A program made the position numbers and the translations under genes. 64,000 bases of DNA from Lindgomyces ingoldianus (Eukaryota; Ascomycota; Dothideomycetes; Pleosporales; Lindgomycetaceae): NCBI RefSeq assembly GCF_010093535.1, contig NW_022985206.1:1-64000 (forward strand), in the 5' to 3' direction. The notes below the pieces were generated by a model, which was given only the letters and a program-made list of their open reading frames with translations, made no database searches and had not been told where the DNA came from. Shown in pieces: positions 41,407 to 53,689 of this stretch (positions are counted from its first letter, which is position 1; each line of letters begins with the position of its first letter).

Positions 41407-44400
41407 CTATCGTGCAGGTGTCTCGGGCACCTCCCAAATATCCATCTCCTTCTCTCCTTCCCTGCTCTTGATCGTATCACCTGTATTATGTTGACTCATT
41501 GGCACTGACGCAACATTCGGGTTCGGCGCAAATGGGATTGCCCCGTTGGCTGTAAATACGGGCAAGTCTTGCCGTTTGCTAGGCGTCATTGGTGGTGCTG
41601 CAGGAGCTGCAGTTGTGGGGAGCGCGGCATCTGTGTTCGGAGGCAGCCATTGCAGTGGTGCCTGAGGCTCGATTTTGTTCGCCTGATTGGTATTCAGTGA
41701 AGAGGATACACTGAATGTGTGTGCGCCATAGTTGACGAATTGCGCAACGTTTGACGGTGGCGGTGGTGGAGGTGTATCGGGGCGAGGCGGAGAGGTCGTC
41801 ATGGGCAATGGGTCGACAGTCGTGAAGGACGACTTGGGCAGTTGGTCTGGGGAAATGTCCATCTCTGCCAGCTCCGTTGGAGGATTGATTACTTCGCCGG
41901 ACGTTCGTGTGTCGGCCGCTGCGACAGGAATCATGCTCTTGACTTGCTGTGGCTGCAGAGGCTGCCGTTGCTCGAGGGGAGGTGTTACCGTCTGGTCGAT
42001 CTTTGGTGGCTCGGGCAAGATGGCTCCGTTCGTGGAAATGGGCTCTGGTGCGGGCTCAACTGGCGACGGGGGCTTGGGTGACTTGGTTGACCGTCCTGGA
42101 GCTCTCTTTGCTGCAGTCGTCTTTGTGGTGGCTGACTTAGTCGTCGTCTTCGTGGTGCGTGCTGCAGCTGGTTTTCGAGTATTTGTCTTTGCGGCAGCCT
42201 TCCTCGCCGCCTCAAGAGCCTTCAGTCTCTCCCTTGCCTCGTACTCTTCCTTTGATGGAAGCTTCAAGGTGATGCGCTTCAGGCCTGAAGTAAGTTGATC
42301 CATGTCATTCTCCTTCTCCTTGATGGAAGCCGTCTTGCTCAGATAGTTCGAAGGCACGCGTGGTACAGGAGGTTCGTTCTTTGGCGCGCGAGCTGCGGTG
42401 GAAGTAGTTCCTCTCGCCTTTTTCACTTGTACTCCATTGGTTGATGCACCTGGGGCTGGTGTAATGCTCTTCCGTCCTGGTGCAACGCTGGGTGCACGAC
42501 TGGCGCTCCTATCACCATTGACGGATCCGATACTCGATGCAATGCTCATACGGCGCGACACCGCCCGGGTGGCTGCAGGAGGTTCTGCCACAGGAAAGTC
42601 TGCAATCGTCTTCCGTCTGTTAGCCCTCGATGTCACACGCGCAGCTGCCTTGTCGTCGTCTGAGTCTGGGTCAGCATAAGATGTAGTTAGCTTCCTGCCT
42701 CGCAGTTGCCTTCCAGATGGGTCGACTCGGCTTGAAGCAGGGACTGGAGCTGGCTTTTCCTTCTTGACTTTCGGTTCCGTGAGGTCTTCCAGCTTCCAGC
42801 TTCGAGTTTGTCGGTCAGTTGGGATCAACAGCTTACTCAAAGCGTGAGCTGCTGTGGCCCAATCGACATCTGGTGGAGGTGGCGATGGGGCTCGAGAGGG
42901 ACTGGCCGATATATATTTACCAGACACGCTACGATGAAGCTTGGCTGGATCGACGACCTTCGCGGTGAAGGATTGGGTTGGGGACGAATAAGTTTGGGTA
43001 GGGCCTGTTCGTGGCTTCTTTGGCGCGACGATTGGTGGTGGGTTAACCAGGCGTTCGAGCTCGATCAAACTCGAATCATGCCACCAGCGAGGATCATATG
43101 TGACTGGGGTCTGTTCGGCCTCTGCTGACGGGATGGGGATATCCTCCTCGGCCAGACTCAATCCTCCAAAACGACGGCGCATATCTTGCGCTAGCCCGTT
43201 CGAAGGCATGGTGTTGGAAAACACTTGACCATCGCAAAGACCGCTCAAGTGGCTGAGAACACCACTCGTCAAAGCTCGGTCACTATAGCCTCCTTCGAGG
43301 ACAGAGATGACCCTGCCCTCTACACCTGTGTCGACTTCTTCGGCGATCCGTACGACGTCTCTGGTGAATCGAGCATAGAATTCGGTGGGGACATTAACGC
43401 CATGTCTCTGCATGCCTGAGCTCTCCCATTCACTCGCGTCGAATCCGGCAGAGAGGAAAATGGCGCCTTTTGGCGGTGGGTGGTTGGTAGAAGTTCGCAG
43501 ACGATGGGTGTGGACCTTCAGATATTTCCGCGCCTTCTCGAGCAGAGCCAGATACTTGTCTTCGTAGATTCTCCAAAAGTCATCCATATCTTTCCATCCG
43601 TCTAGATGAATGTTCCATATTGACTGGCCGTGTGCATTGTCGATGCAAAGACTTGCCGATTGGATTTTTTCGTCATCGCCCCATTCGCACGGGAAAGAAT
43701 TGATGTCATGCAAGCTGAAGTATCCAATGGAAAATTTCTTCGAGTTTGGCGTGTTCTTCGGCATGTTTTGAACCTTCTTGTTTCGGCCCCAGGCAATAGA
43801 CTGCGAGCCGTCTCCATGGTGCAAGTCGAAGTCGATGATAGCTGCGTGCGTCAGCCCGTACTGCGTGAAGGCATGCTCAATGCCGACGTGTACGTTGTTA
43901 ACCCAGCAGAATCCAGATGGAAAGTCGGCAGAGCAGTGGTGGCCAGGGGGTCGGACGGAGACAAATGCGCGAGATGGTCCACTTCCAATTGCGGTACCTT
44001 GGAATACTGCGTCAACGGCATCCAGAACGCCACCCAGAGCGCCCTGAAGTGCATTAAGCGACTCCCCGCAGAGGTACAGATCTCCTTCGTGGAAAGCTTC
44101 CTTGGGTGGATGGCCTGGTAGTCTCAGCCCCTCCCTAGCCAACTCTTTCCCAGTGGATGCCAGTTTCTTCTCGGCATTCATACACATAGTCTTCAGTTCT
44201 TCCATCCACTTAACGCCGTGTACGTTGGTGACTACGGGTGATGTGATATCTACTGTTCGGGAGGTCTTGCGAATCTTGAACGGAATTTGGTCCGAGGGGT
44301 TTCGGTAAGGGTGAGGAGGGTTACTTCCTCCAGCATGGCGTTCTCCAAGCCGCACATAGGCGGTAGATATGCCCAACACGCTGGCCAGTATGCGCTCGGG

Positions 44401-45000
44401 CCGCTCAACAATCAAATTCAAAGTGCCCTTTGGCGCCTTGGACCTCGAAAAACGGTGTCCATAGCATTGGTCATGCACAATGACTATCGTTCCAGCTGTC
44501 ACTGCACCTGCCATGCCTTCGTGAAGGCCAAGTTCCTTCCTGAAGTAGTCGTCGGCCACATCGCAGGCTCGGAGCGGGGGTTTCTCCTCGATCTCAGGCA
44601 AGACGGGTTTAGCTCCGATGGGCGACGGCATGTTCGGATTGAAGGACGATCGACGTGAAATTGGTGCTCGCGGTGTTCCTGGCATATCGCCTCGCAGCGA
44701 TGAGCTCGAGGACTTTCTTGCTAGCGCGGGGGAAGCAGATCTGTTGAGGCTAGCAACACTGGAGCTTCGGCGCAGCGAGCTAGACGGGTAACCGGGCGAG
44801 GAGGGCAGCCGTTGAAGGTCAGAGGCATATCGAGGCGAGTTCAGACTCGGTGATTGCGGTAGTGGCGTGTTGGCAGCCGTGTGGAGTGAAAGTCGCTTCA
44901 GGGAATTGCTAAGGAGGTGCGCGTCATTGTTTGTTGACGGTCGCGGAGATCTTGTTGCACCGTCACTGGATCCTAACGCAGAATATGAATGGTTCTGCAT
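41407..45000 (-). CDS. Hos3-type histone deacetylase (1197 aa from the preferred start)
   Basis: One uninterrupted ORF. From the ATG at 45000, residues 1-140 are Ser/Pro/Arg-rich and probably disordered. The deacetylase domain (about 170-600) shows every active-site element: RPPGHHC with the tandem histidines near 354-355, PSGFCWVNNVHVGIEHA, IIDFDLHHGDGSQSIAW with zinc ligands D392 and H394, LSAGFDASEWE (D521) and VLEGGYS (tyrosine near 572). The inserts around 410-470 and the overall order match fungal Hos3-type enzymes rather than Rpd3 or Hda1. The last 600 residues are low-complexity, with Lys/Ala/Thr-rich basic stretches and Pro-rich runs. It should remove acetyl groups from histone tails, probably near chromatin. 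The frame is open to an ATG at 45210, but those 70 residues resemble translated leader. Confidence 0.92.
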   Translation of the reverse strand: MQNHSYSALGSSDGATRSPRPSTNNDAHLLSNSLKRLSLHTAANTPLPQSPSLNSPRYASDLQRLPSSPGYPSSSLRRSSSVASLNRSASPALARKSSSSSLRGDMPGTPRAPISRRSSFNPNMPSPIGAKPVLPEIEEKPPLRACDVADDYFRKELGLHEGMAGAVTAGTIVIVHDQCYGHRFSRSKAPKGTLNLIVERPERILASVLGISTAYVRLGERHAGGSNPPHPYRNPSDQIPFKIRKTSRTVDITSPVVTNVHGVKWMEELKTMCMNAEKKLASTGKELAREGLRLPGHPPKEAFHEGDLYLCGESLNALQGALGGVLDAVDAVFQGTAIGSGPSRAFVSVRPPGHHCSADFPSGFCWVNNVHVGIEHAFTQYGLTHAAIIDFDLHHGDGSQSIAWGRNKKVQNMPKNTPNSKKFSIGYFSLHDINSFPCEWGDDEKIQSASLCIDNAHGQSIWNIHLDGWKDMDDFWRIYEDKYLALLEKARKYLKVHTHRLRTSTNHPPPKGAIFLSAGFDASEWESSGMQRHGVNVPTEFYARFTRDVVRIAEEVDTGVEGRVISVLEGGYSDRALTSGVLSHLSGLCDGQVFSNTMPSNGLAQDMRRRFGGLSLAEEDIPIPSAEAEQTPVTYDPRWWHDSSLIELERLVNPPPIVAPKKPRTGPTQTYSSPTQSFTAKVVDPAKLHRSVSGKYISASPSRAPSPPPPDVDWATAAHALSKLLIPTDRQTRSWKLEDLTEPKVKKEKPAPVPASSRVDPSGRQLRGRKLTTSYADPDSDDDKAAARVTSRANRRKTIADFPVAEPPAATRAVSRRMSIASSIGSVNGDRSASRAPSVAPGRKSITPAPGASTNGVQVKKARGTTSTAARAPKNEPPVPRVPSNYLSKTASIKEKENDMDQLTSGLKRITLKLPSKEEYEARERLKALEAARKAAAKTNTRKPAAARTTKTTTKSATTKTTAAKRAPGRSTKSPKPPSPVEPAPEPISTNGAILPEPPKIDQTVTPPLEQRQPLQPQQVKSMIPVAAADTRTSGEVINPPTELAEMDISPDQLPKSSFTTVDPLPMTTSPPRPDTPPPPPPSNVAQFVNYGAHTFSVSSSLNTNQANKIEPQAPLQWLPPNTDAALPTTAAPAAPPMTPSKRQDLPVFTANGAIPFAPNPNVASVPMSQHNTGDTIKSREGEKEMDIWEVPETPAR

Positions 45001-46877
45001 TGCGGCGGTGAGTATGCGCTCGGCGGCGCGTGTGTCGTCTGCGATGTGTGTATGTGATGGATTAGAGGGCGTGGAAAAAAAAGAGCTTAGTTGCAATGAC
45101 GCCGGAATGTGTTGCACGCGGCAACCCCCAAACAAGTTCAGGCCAGCCAAGCCCCCAAGCGAGAGCGCGGGGACCTTCGAATCGACGATGGCACGGATGC
45201 ATGCATACATGGTAGGGCTGACAGTCCTTTTTCCCGTCGTGCGGGAACTAGTGAATGCTGCTATCCTAAACTGGTGCCTTCCTTACTAACCGTGGAGGTT
45301 TCGATGCGCAAGGGTTACTTTGAATTATTTTGTATCTGTGAGCTCGAGGGTTCCACGATGGTCTGCCCAATTACTATAAACTTGTGCTTGGCGTCCCACC
45401 TAGCTCTCTTGACCCCTGAGTCCACAATACATGACTTCTCTCATAACTCATGCCCACTACAAGGCTACAATATCAAATGCCCTTGTGCATCACCCTTTGG
45501 TCAACTAGAAGAGTGTACTAAAAAAAAGGGGGGGGGCGCTGTTCAGAAGAGAACCAACTTTCAGCATGTTAACACCAATACTAGAAAAATATGGTCTACT
45601 ATGCAACAAATATTGGCATACTCGTAAAGTTCTTTAAAATCTAGCAAGGGGTTTTGTAGATTGAATGCGCTCAAGCAGTGCTCCGTAATATGCAATAAAA
45701 TGCTGTAGTATAAAAGAAGCTCCACCTCTTCCAAGCTGCGCTCTTTGTAACATCTCGTCCAACCCCCACTACAGATTCCAAATGCCATTCTTCTCTACAT
45801 CAACATATTATTTCCTCATAGCGTTACGTAGTTCGGGGTTTCTCAAAGCTTATTCGCCTAGGTTCCCTACACCTTCTATCTTGACTAGAACGACATAGCT
45901 CCTCACCGAACTCGCCGCAGAAGCATAAGTAGTAATGACGAGAGGCCCCTTAGAAGCCCATGATGCCTAAGCTCATGACTACGTCCTCGCTTCTGGGTTG
46001 AGGCTTGTCGCACTAGTAGTTATACGCTTCAACCCGTGAATATGTATGCTGACGTTCTTGCCAGACATCGAATCTCCTTGCCGTAGTTCTTATTTCACCA
46101 GCTTGTCTTTACTATCATACTTCTCCTCTATTTCCATCGTACCAACTCTACGAGTTTCACATCGTGTGTCACCTTGTTCCCACACCTCCCCCTCTTTCCC
46201 TCTTTCCTCCATGTCTCCTCCTGCGCTATCCAGCCATCATACAGCGGTAGGGACCCCTATGAAGCAGTCCGACAGCTGATGTTCTTGCTACTCTTCGTAC
46301 GGAATGCTTTGACGTCCCCACTGCGATGTCAAATCAGTTTACATAGATTGGTCCAGCACTAGTGTGGCTGTCTATCCCATAGCACTTGAAGTGATCGCCT
46401 GTCTAGACATTAGAAAGGTTAAAAGAGATGTTTCCTTTGCACGAGGTGGGCTTTAGATGAACGAGGCTAGAGAACTTGTTACCGATGCCGCGCAGGTGGG
46501 AGAAGGTCGTGCTGTGAAATCTGGATTTGGAGGGACGGCATGTCGACTGAGGCCGCGCGGATTTGATGTTCGATTGGGTACATGCAATTGACTTCGGTGA
46601 CTGAGAAATACCAGTCGATTTGCGTCGACAGATGTGGTTGCGACTTGCGAATTCGAGCAGTGCTTGAGCAAGGGGGTTCACTATATTTTCGGGATGGCCA
46701 ATGACCGACACAGCTCTAGTGAATGATGAGCGACGATGTAAGCTTGTACTCATTCAAGTACTCGATGTCGCACGTATATTTTCCCTCTTATATATGTCTT
46801 TCTGCTGTGCTCGGCCGGAGGCTGACCTTTACCACTTGCAACACTCGTTCTACCCTGCAAACCAGCCTCATGTCCAT
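45001..46877. other. 1.9-kb spacer upstream of the Hos3-type gene
   Basis: It contains the deacetylase promoter and the 3' side of the 2EXR-type gene. Overlapping ORFs (45109-45627 plus, 46403-46753 minus, 46701-47024 plus) show no motif and I do not call them. A homopolymer junction of A and G runs lies at about 45521-45536. Confidence 0.45.
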
Positions 46878-47699
46878 TTACCTGCGAAACCTGGAGGAGC
46901 TTTCCCAGCTGACGCCCTCAATAATGTAATGGGTCCTGTCCTCCCAACTCAGAGTGAATTGACGCGATCGCAACCCGATTCTACTCCTCCATGGCTTGCT
47001 GAAGAACCACTCCAGGCCCATTAAAAAAAGGACCCTGTGGTGGGTCCCCTGCCACGGCACCATGTGGCCTTCCCATCTTATGGCGAGTCGTCTCGTATTG
47101 AAGAAGTTGCGGCAAGGAGGAAGCGGTAGGGGGTTAGAGTAAATCTTCCGGCCTAGTCGAGTCATAGTCGGATCTCGAGCCCAGACAAGCGAGAGAACCT
47201 GGCTGAAGAGTTCATAAACCGGAACGTGTCCACTGTGAATGAGCGGCGCCCCGTCATCGTGAATGGTAAGTGTTAGCTTCTCCGTGAAGATCCGGAAGAG
47301 TGGCGATACGTAATCCGGAATATATGTGGCGACCTGCTCCTTGTATGCGGGCTGAAAAACTGCGCGGGGAATTGCGACGACTAATTCTTGTACTTTTCCA
47401 TCTTCTATAGTAGCCGAGACTTGGAGTGGGTGTTTGGGAAATTCTTCTTCCCAATGCGCTTTGACGAGCCCAATGATCGGCTGAGAGGGCATGGACTCCA
47501 TCTCTTTCTTAACCTGACGGCAGCAGAGGAGAAGGTGATCCCAGGTCGACAGAGGCTTCTCGTCGGGCTCGTTGACTAGAGACGAAGCAAAGACGTACAT
47601 ATATATCTCGTTTCGGATCTCTAAAGGAAGGTTGAGCAAGCGGGACTTCCTTTGCGGCGTAGGACGGGGATTCAAGCCGAATAGTCGGATCAGAATCAT
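46878..47699 (-). CDS. 2EXR/F-box-like domain protein (273 aa)
   Basis: A single ORF of 273 codons. Residues 20-60 hold RLLNLPLEIRNEIYMYVFAS followed by LLLCCRQVKKEMESM, the N-terminal leucine-rich motif with a later CRQ-type helix found in the large fungal 2EXR/F-box-like group. No signal peptide or membrane span is visible. These proteins are greatly expanded in filamentous ascomycetes; some F-box forms recruit substrates to SCF ubiquitin ligases, but most have no known role. The downstream part (IYSNPLPLPPCRNFFNTRRLAIRW and later) has no recognised domain. The gene is the last one before the AT-rich block. The start is the first ATG in frame. Confidence 0.72.
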   Translation of the reverse strand: MILIRLFGLNPRPTPQRKSRLLNLPLEIRNEIYMYVFASSLVNEPDEKPLSTWDHLLLCCRQVKKEMESMPSQPIIGLVKAHWEEEFPKHPLQVSATIEDGKVQELVVAIPRAVFQPAYKEQVATYIPDYVSPLFRIFTEKLTLTIHDDGAPLIHSGHVPVYELFSQVLSLVWARDPTMTRLGRKIYSNPLPLPPCRNFFNTRRLAIRWEGHMVPWQGTHHRVLFLMGLEWFFSKPWRSRIGLRSRQFTLSWEDRTHYIIEGVSWESSSRFRR

Positions 47700-48815
47700 C
47701 TTGACGACGATTTGCAGTCAGGAACACCTCCGGTTTTATTTTATTTAATCGTGGCGCTTCGCATGCAAACACTAGACGGCTAGACTAGATGTGAGCTTAG
47801 GAATTTCTTGATTGACTCCGCTGCAGGCTGTGAGTCTGATTTCGTCGTATGTTCTGCGTATTTAGAACTACGTGAGTAGTGCACAAGAAACCCGAATCAC
47901 TACGAAAGGCTAAAGAGAGAAAACCATAAGACTTGGGCTTCACAAACGGAGGGATAGGGTGGTGACTGATCTGGATGATGCCTAATGCACGGGCCACATT
48001 GTGGAGAGACATCCATGGATGGTAGGGCGCGCTAACATCGTGGTACAACCTTAGCAGCCACGATGTTATTGGACATGGTGATCCGCGCTCAGTAGCAGGA
48101 CCTGTAGCGCAACAACGAACAGAATTTGGAGCAATTGACAACAGCGAGCGGACTTGCTCCATTTCAGCTTCTGACTAGATTTGTTTACTCCTTGTCGCTT
48201 ATCCGCAAAATTAATCCTTTTACTTCCTAGCGGTTTCTGTTAAAATATAATAATAAGGTGTATAGAATTTGCCAGGATGTCGATCGTAGCGAAACGAAAA
48301 AAAAAAACTATTTTCTTCAAGACACAAATTAGCATTATTCTCCTCTTCCCCAGCCCTTATTCTAGGATATTTAATGCATGAGGGTAAACTTACGAAGGTT
48401 GTACAGAAGGAGCTAAAACCTCAAGCATCTATTGTAGCTAACTGCCTCAAGCATATGAGAGACATGATGTGGATGCTAACGCTAATATTGCAGATTTAAG
48501 TTAATTAGTGGACGAATGGATCATACTATGCCAAAACAAAAACTCTAAAACACTATAAAGAAAAGCTAAACTTGTCTATTATAATAGTGTGCTATAGTCC
48601 TTCTAGAATTTCTATTAGTTGCAGTAACCTGTATAGTGTAAGGACGGAGCTCTGTACCACTACGCTAATACAACTAAAAAGGTGCGAATAATCAACCAAC
48701 GTTGATTGTTGCGTACAGAATAGTATATATACCCGTCGCACGTAAGCGCCATCTCGGCCTTACATATAGTAGGTGTCTTAATAGCTTGTTCCTGTAGCAA
48801 TCTGCGCATTCTCCT
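47700..48815. other. Boundary between gene island and right-hand AT-rich block
   Basis: Composition shifts from mixed to AT-rich near 48200. No gene supported. The part from 48240 has features of decayed repeats (homopolymer A near 48296, TA-rich runs). Confidence 0.45.
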
Positions 48816-49106
48816 TGTAACAATTCTCATGAATCGTTCCATCTCAGGTCGCTCGGAACCTATCTAAAGGGTCCCTGTATTGGCCCCAACCCTAACTTAA
48901 CCCTGTCCCCTGCAGTTACCTCTATTCTCTTAAGTATTTAGTCACACCTCTTCCCTTAGCTAGCTTAGTAGTTTTCTAATATCCTTTTATACAAGGCCTA
49001 TAGGTGTTAATAAAATTCCTAGGTTATTAAGTCCCCACGCACTTCTATATGCCTCTAAGTAGATTCCTACTGCATTTAGACCCATTGTCTTGCCTGCGCT
49101 GTTACA
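48816..49106 (+). mobile_element. Solo-LTR-like repeat, 291 bp, with 5-bp target duplication
   Basis: Begins tgtaacaattctcatgaatc and ends gctgttaca, with imperfect terminal inverted repeats and TG...CA ends. It is the same length as, and aligns throughout with, 2874-3164. The flanks are ctcct (48811-48815) and cttct (49107-49111), a 5-bp target duplication with one transition, supporting LTR-type insertion followed by loss of the interior. Confidence 0.72.
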
Positions 49107-49169
49107 CTTCTATAACTTCTGTTGTAATTGTTCTATCTTTTTTAATGCTATATAAGTGTTGTAGCCTTT

Positions 49170-49761
49170 TGTTACAATCCTTGCTTTGGGAAGCACTCGG
49201 GTCTATAATATTCCTACGGGGAAAGTAGGTCGGATGGTAGGGGCCAATTGGTAGGGTGTACAGTCCTACTTATGGGCTAATGGGCTACTGGAGGGAGGTA
49301 GAGTGACCGGATCGTGGTTTGCCCTGTATGCGGCAGTATAGTGGCCAGGTTAAACAGTTCTGTTAAACAGGATTAGAGGTATATATAGTGCAAGATATAT
49401 AAATAGTATTATAGCTTTTTAAAAAGCTAAATGCTACTTAGTCTATGTAAGAAATAAACTAAATGTTAAACACACCTTTCTAAAAGGCTGTTTATTACAA
49501 AACTATATACATATACAAAAGGTGCTAAGATAAGTTAGGGTAAGCTTCTTAAGCTAAGTATGCTGCTAACTTACCTTAACTTGCTTAACTCTAGGGATTT
49601 ACGTCCTTTCCTTTTATTAGATAGCGCACTCTTCTATTATTATAAGCATTAGTGCTGCCTTTGTATCCTCTAATTAGTCTATAAGCAAACCCTGCTCTAA
49701 CCTGGCTAAATTATAGAGCACTGCTAGTGGAGTTACGCTGGTCTAACTATAGATTGTAACA
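49170..49761 (-). repeat. 592-bp LTR with 9-bp perfect inverted ends
   Basis: Starts tgttacaat and ends attgtaaca, a perfect 9-bp terminal inverted repeat with TG...CA ends. Next to it lies the purine-rich tract of the minus-strand gypsy element, which makes it that element's 3' LTR. It is less AT-rich at 49190-49340 than the rest of the block. A second copy is not in the window. Confidence 0.72.
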
Positions 49762-52700
49762 CGCTGCCCCTCCTCCCTAGCAGCGTCCTCGCCGCTCTGC
49801 TTACATAACTGTGTTAGTAAGGGTTTGTTTATAAAGTAGGCGTCTGCCTACTAAAAAGCATTTTTAGCATTTACTTTTTTTATGCTAAATAGCTTATTAG
49901 TCTTATTTATTTTATTATTTTTATGTTGCCCTTTGTTTTAATCCTTTTTATTAAATAAAAATAAAACTTTATAGTGCTTACTAGTTATTAGAGTTATTTT
50001 ATGTACTAACTCTGTTATTAGACAAATGCATTAAGTGTGTAAGAAAAAATAATAGATGTAACACTTTTATATCTAACACTATGTAAGAGTGCTTAGAGAG
50101 AGAGAGAGAAAAGCTTTTTTAGTCTACTAAGGCTTTATAGGCCTAGGACTGCGTCTTATTAGATAAATAGCTAGTTTATAACTAAAAATAGCTTTATTTA
50201 TAGAAGAAGATGCTAGTAGTAAGAGATAAAAAGTGTTCTAAATAAGATTATATTTAAAAGTTACTAGACTTGCTAGAGGCCTATTACACTAAGTATCTAA
50301 AAAGGGACCTTTTTTTTTTAGATAAAATAAAAGCCTTTAAGGCTAAAGTAGAGAGTTGTCCTTCTTTATAGCCTTTATTAGTAAGCACTTGTCTCTAAAG
50401 GCTGCTGCTATTTAGTAATAACATAGCTATTTTTTTTAAGATAAGTGCTTTATTACCTAGCTAGTTTCTTTTAGATAAGCCTAGAGGTACTTTTATACTA
50501 ATAGCTGCGTGTTCTATAAATTCTTAGCTAGTTTTTATATGTTTTTACTAGTAAGCTATCTTTTTTATTTTACTAAAAACTTTTTTTTATTTCTTTAGTT
50601 ACTAATAATGTGTTTAACTTTATATTTAGCCTCTTTGTTTTTTTATTTTTATGTAGATAGAGGAATTTTTTTAAGTGCTTTTTCTAATTTAGAGATGTAA
50701 AACTATAGGTGTATCTTTATGTATAGGGGAAGCTTAAGTTTGTAGTTGTCTTGTTAGGTTTATAGAACTTTATATAGTCTTATTTTTTTTCTGCTAGCTT
50801 CTAGAAAGGTCTAGATATCTTAAGGTTCTTAGTGTTAAGGTAGACATAGTCTCCTAGGTAGATCTCTAGTCTTAGTTATTATAATTTATTTATATACTGT
50901 TTTATTATTTCTTAACTAGATCTAGCTTTAATTACTAACTTTTTATATATATTTTATAAGTTTAGTAACTAGTCTACTAATTTTTAAAAGTTTATAGGCT
51001 AGTTTCTTTATAGTTTAAAATATAAGTTGTAGCTAAAATTAGCTTTATATAGTATTTTTTTATTATAGTAGATTCTATAGTGTTAATAGCTAACTAAGCT
51101 ATTAGAAGCTATTCTGCCTAATTATTCTAGGTATGTAAGATGTACTTCCTTAGGTATTTCTCTACTTTAGCATTTACCCTCTCTGTCTAGCTGTCTGTCT
51201 GTAGGTGGTATGCTGTAGATAGTTTATGCGTTATGCTAAGATGCTGCATAGCTGCTTTCTAGAATCTGCTAGTAAACAGTTTATTCCTATTAAAGATAAT
51301 AGTCTTAGGACATTTATACACTAATATAACATTTTATTTAAGTTTATATATAAATTTTTTAGCTATTATTGTTTTTTTAAGGGCTAAGTGTATAAATATT
51401 TAGTAGTTTTATTAAAAGCTACTATAATTATATTACACATTCTTTCTATTTTTAGTTCTCTAGATAAGGGAAGTCTTATAATAAAGTTTATAGTAATTAT
51501 TATCTATAGTTACTTTAAGGCTTTAATTAGTTATAAGTATCTATAAGCCTTATACTTTTATAAGTTATTTTTGTTGCAGGTGTTATATTTTCTAAGTACT
51601 TCTATGCATAGCTGTTTTACCTTTAGTATGCGTTAAAGTATAGCAGCCTTTAATTTCTTCTAAAAAGGGCCTATTTCTAGGTGTTTAAACATTAGAGACT
51701 TATAGTATTTATAAATTAAGTTTTTTTATTTTTACTTACTTACTATTAGTATGCAAAGTTTTTTTATAAGTTAAGGCTTATTATAAATCTATTCTTTATT
51801 AGTTTTTTTAAAAAAAGTAAATTTCTTAGTTCTTTTTTTTTTATTAAAGTAATCTAGCCTTTAGCTAAGAGCATTAGCCTGCTAATTTTAAGTCCCTAGA
51901 ATATGTTTAATAGTGCAGTTAAACTGCGCAAGTTCTATTACTTATTAAACATGCATAAAGAAGAGTTTCTTTACTATTAAAAATGTAACTAAATTTGCAT
52001 AGTTAGTTATAATATTAAAGAGTTTTACTATCCTATGTAGCTTTGTAGCCTATACTCTAACTGCGTTTAGTATTGCTTTAAGTTCTTTGTTAGGTATACT
52101 ATAGCTAGCTTTAGGTCCTAAAAATTTAGCAGAGTAATAGGCTACTAGGTGCTATTTTCTATTCTCTTCTTTCTAATATAGTGTAGCTCTGCTAGCTTCT
52201 AGGGACGCATCTGTATAGATCTTAGTATCTAATTGTAGGTTGTATATTCTTAATACTAGTTTAGCTGTTATAGCTTGTTTTAGCGCTATAAATGCTTTAC
52301 TTATTTATAAAGTTTAGACAAACTTTACTATTACCTATTTCTTAGTAGTAGTATTTATTAAGGGTATAGTAATTTTTAAGTAATTTTTAATTATTTATCT
52401 AACATATTTTAATAGTCTAAGGAATTCTTTAACTTTTTTAACTATTATAAGTTTTAGCTATTTAAGTACTTTTTATATTTTAGCTAAGTTAATTTTTATT
52501 TCTTTACTATTAATTATAAATTCTAGATATTCTATTTTAGTAATATAAAATTTGCACTTAGAGAGCTGCAGGTGTAGCCTATATTTTTTTTAGCTTTTCT
52601 AAAACTTTTTATACTTTCTGTACATAGTCCTCTAGAGTATCCTTTAAATAGATAAGGACATTGTCTAGGTATACTAGGGTAAAGATATTAAAGTAAAGGT

Positions 52701-53689
52701 TAAGAGCTATATTAATAATTTACTAGAATGTTACTAAAGCGTTTATTAAGCTAAATAGCATTACTAATAATTTATAAAGTCTTTATAAAGTTTAAAATAC
52801 TATAAGCTACTTATTCTTTTTTTTTTTATCTTTATTTTATTAAATCTATCTTGTATGTTAAACTTTATAAAATACTAGGTTCCTTTTAGTTAGTTTATAA
52901 TGTCTTATATAATTAGTAAAGGAAATTAGTTTTAAATTATATTGTTATTTAAAGTTCTTGTTAGTTAACCTAGGTTTAATTGAACAAACGTACGCCTAAG
53001 GGGCGTACTAAGAGGTAAGCAGGCAAAGATCTTCTTATTATTAACTACTACTCTCTCTCTTTGTATAAAGAAAGAGGGCTTTTAAGTACATATAGCCTTT
53101 AACACATAGGCTAGATAGCTAATGTTTTAGGCAACCTAATTTAGCTATATGCGTGTACAGATATAGCTGTACTTATGTATAAACACTAGTAACTTTTTAC
53201 TTTTATAAAGTTACTTACTTATTTATATGTTAATTTTACTTTTTTACTTCTTTTTCTAGAGCTAACTTTTAGTGCTTTTTTTATTTATAATATCCTTTAG
53301 CTTTTTAGCTTATGTATAATTTAACTTACTTTTAAGATAGTGCCTATACTTAGCTAGAGTAAAAGAAAGTTCTTACTTAACTATATAAAAAAAGTTATTA
53401 AAATTATGTATTATCTATCCCTTAAAGTTATTTTACTTTTATAGTGTGTACTTTTCTCTTAGCAGCTTACGCATGTCTAAAAAGATGTACACTATGTATA
53501 AAGCTTATTATTTTAGTAGAAGAGAGTCTATATTTATTTTATTATATAGAAAATCTAAATCTACCTCTCTGTGTAAGATTATTTTAGACACATGTGTAAC
53601 CCCTAACAACTTTTTATATAAGGTGTACAAAGACGCTATAGCTTAAAGGGGGTGTAGGTTAATTACCTTCTATATAAGTAATTAATCTC

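Noticed and set aside
45001..45210. 70-residue N-terminal extension of the Hos3-type deacetylase
   Set aside because: An ATG exists at 45210, but the added residues look like translated leader; the ATG at 45000 precedes the Ser/Pro-rich region typical of the protein. Not excluded.
45109..47024. ORFs 45109-45627, 46403-46753 and 46701-47024
   Set aside because: No motifs, overlapping on both strands or running into a better-supported gene; low coding character.
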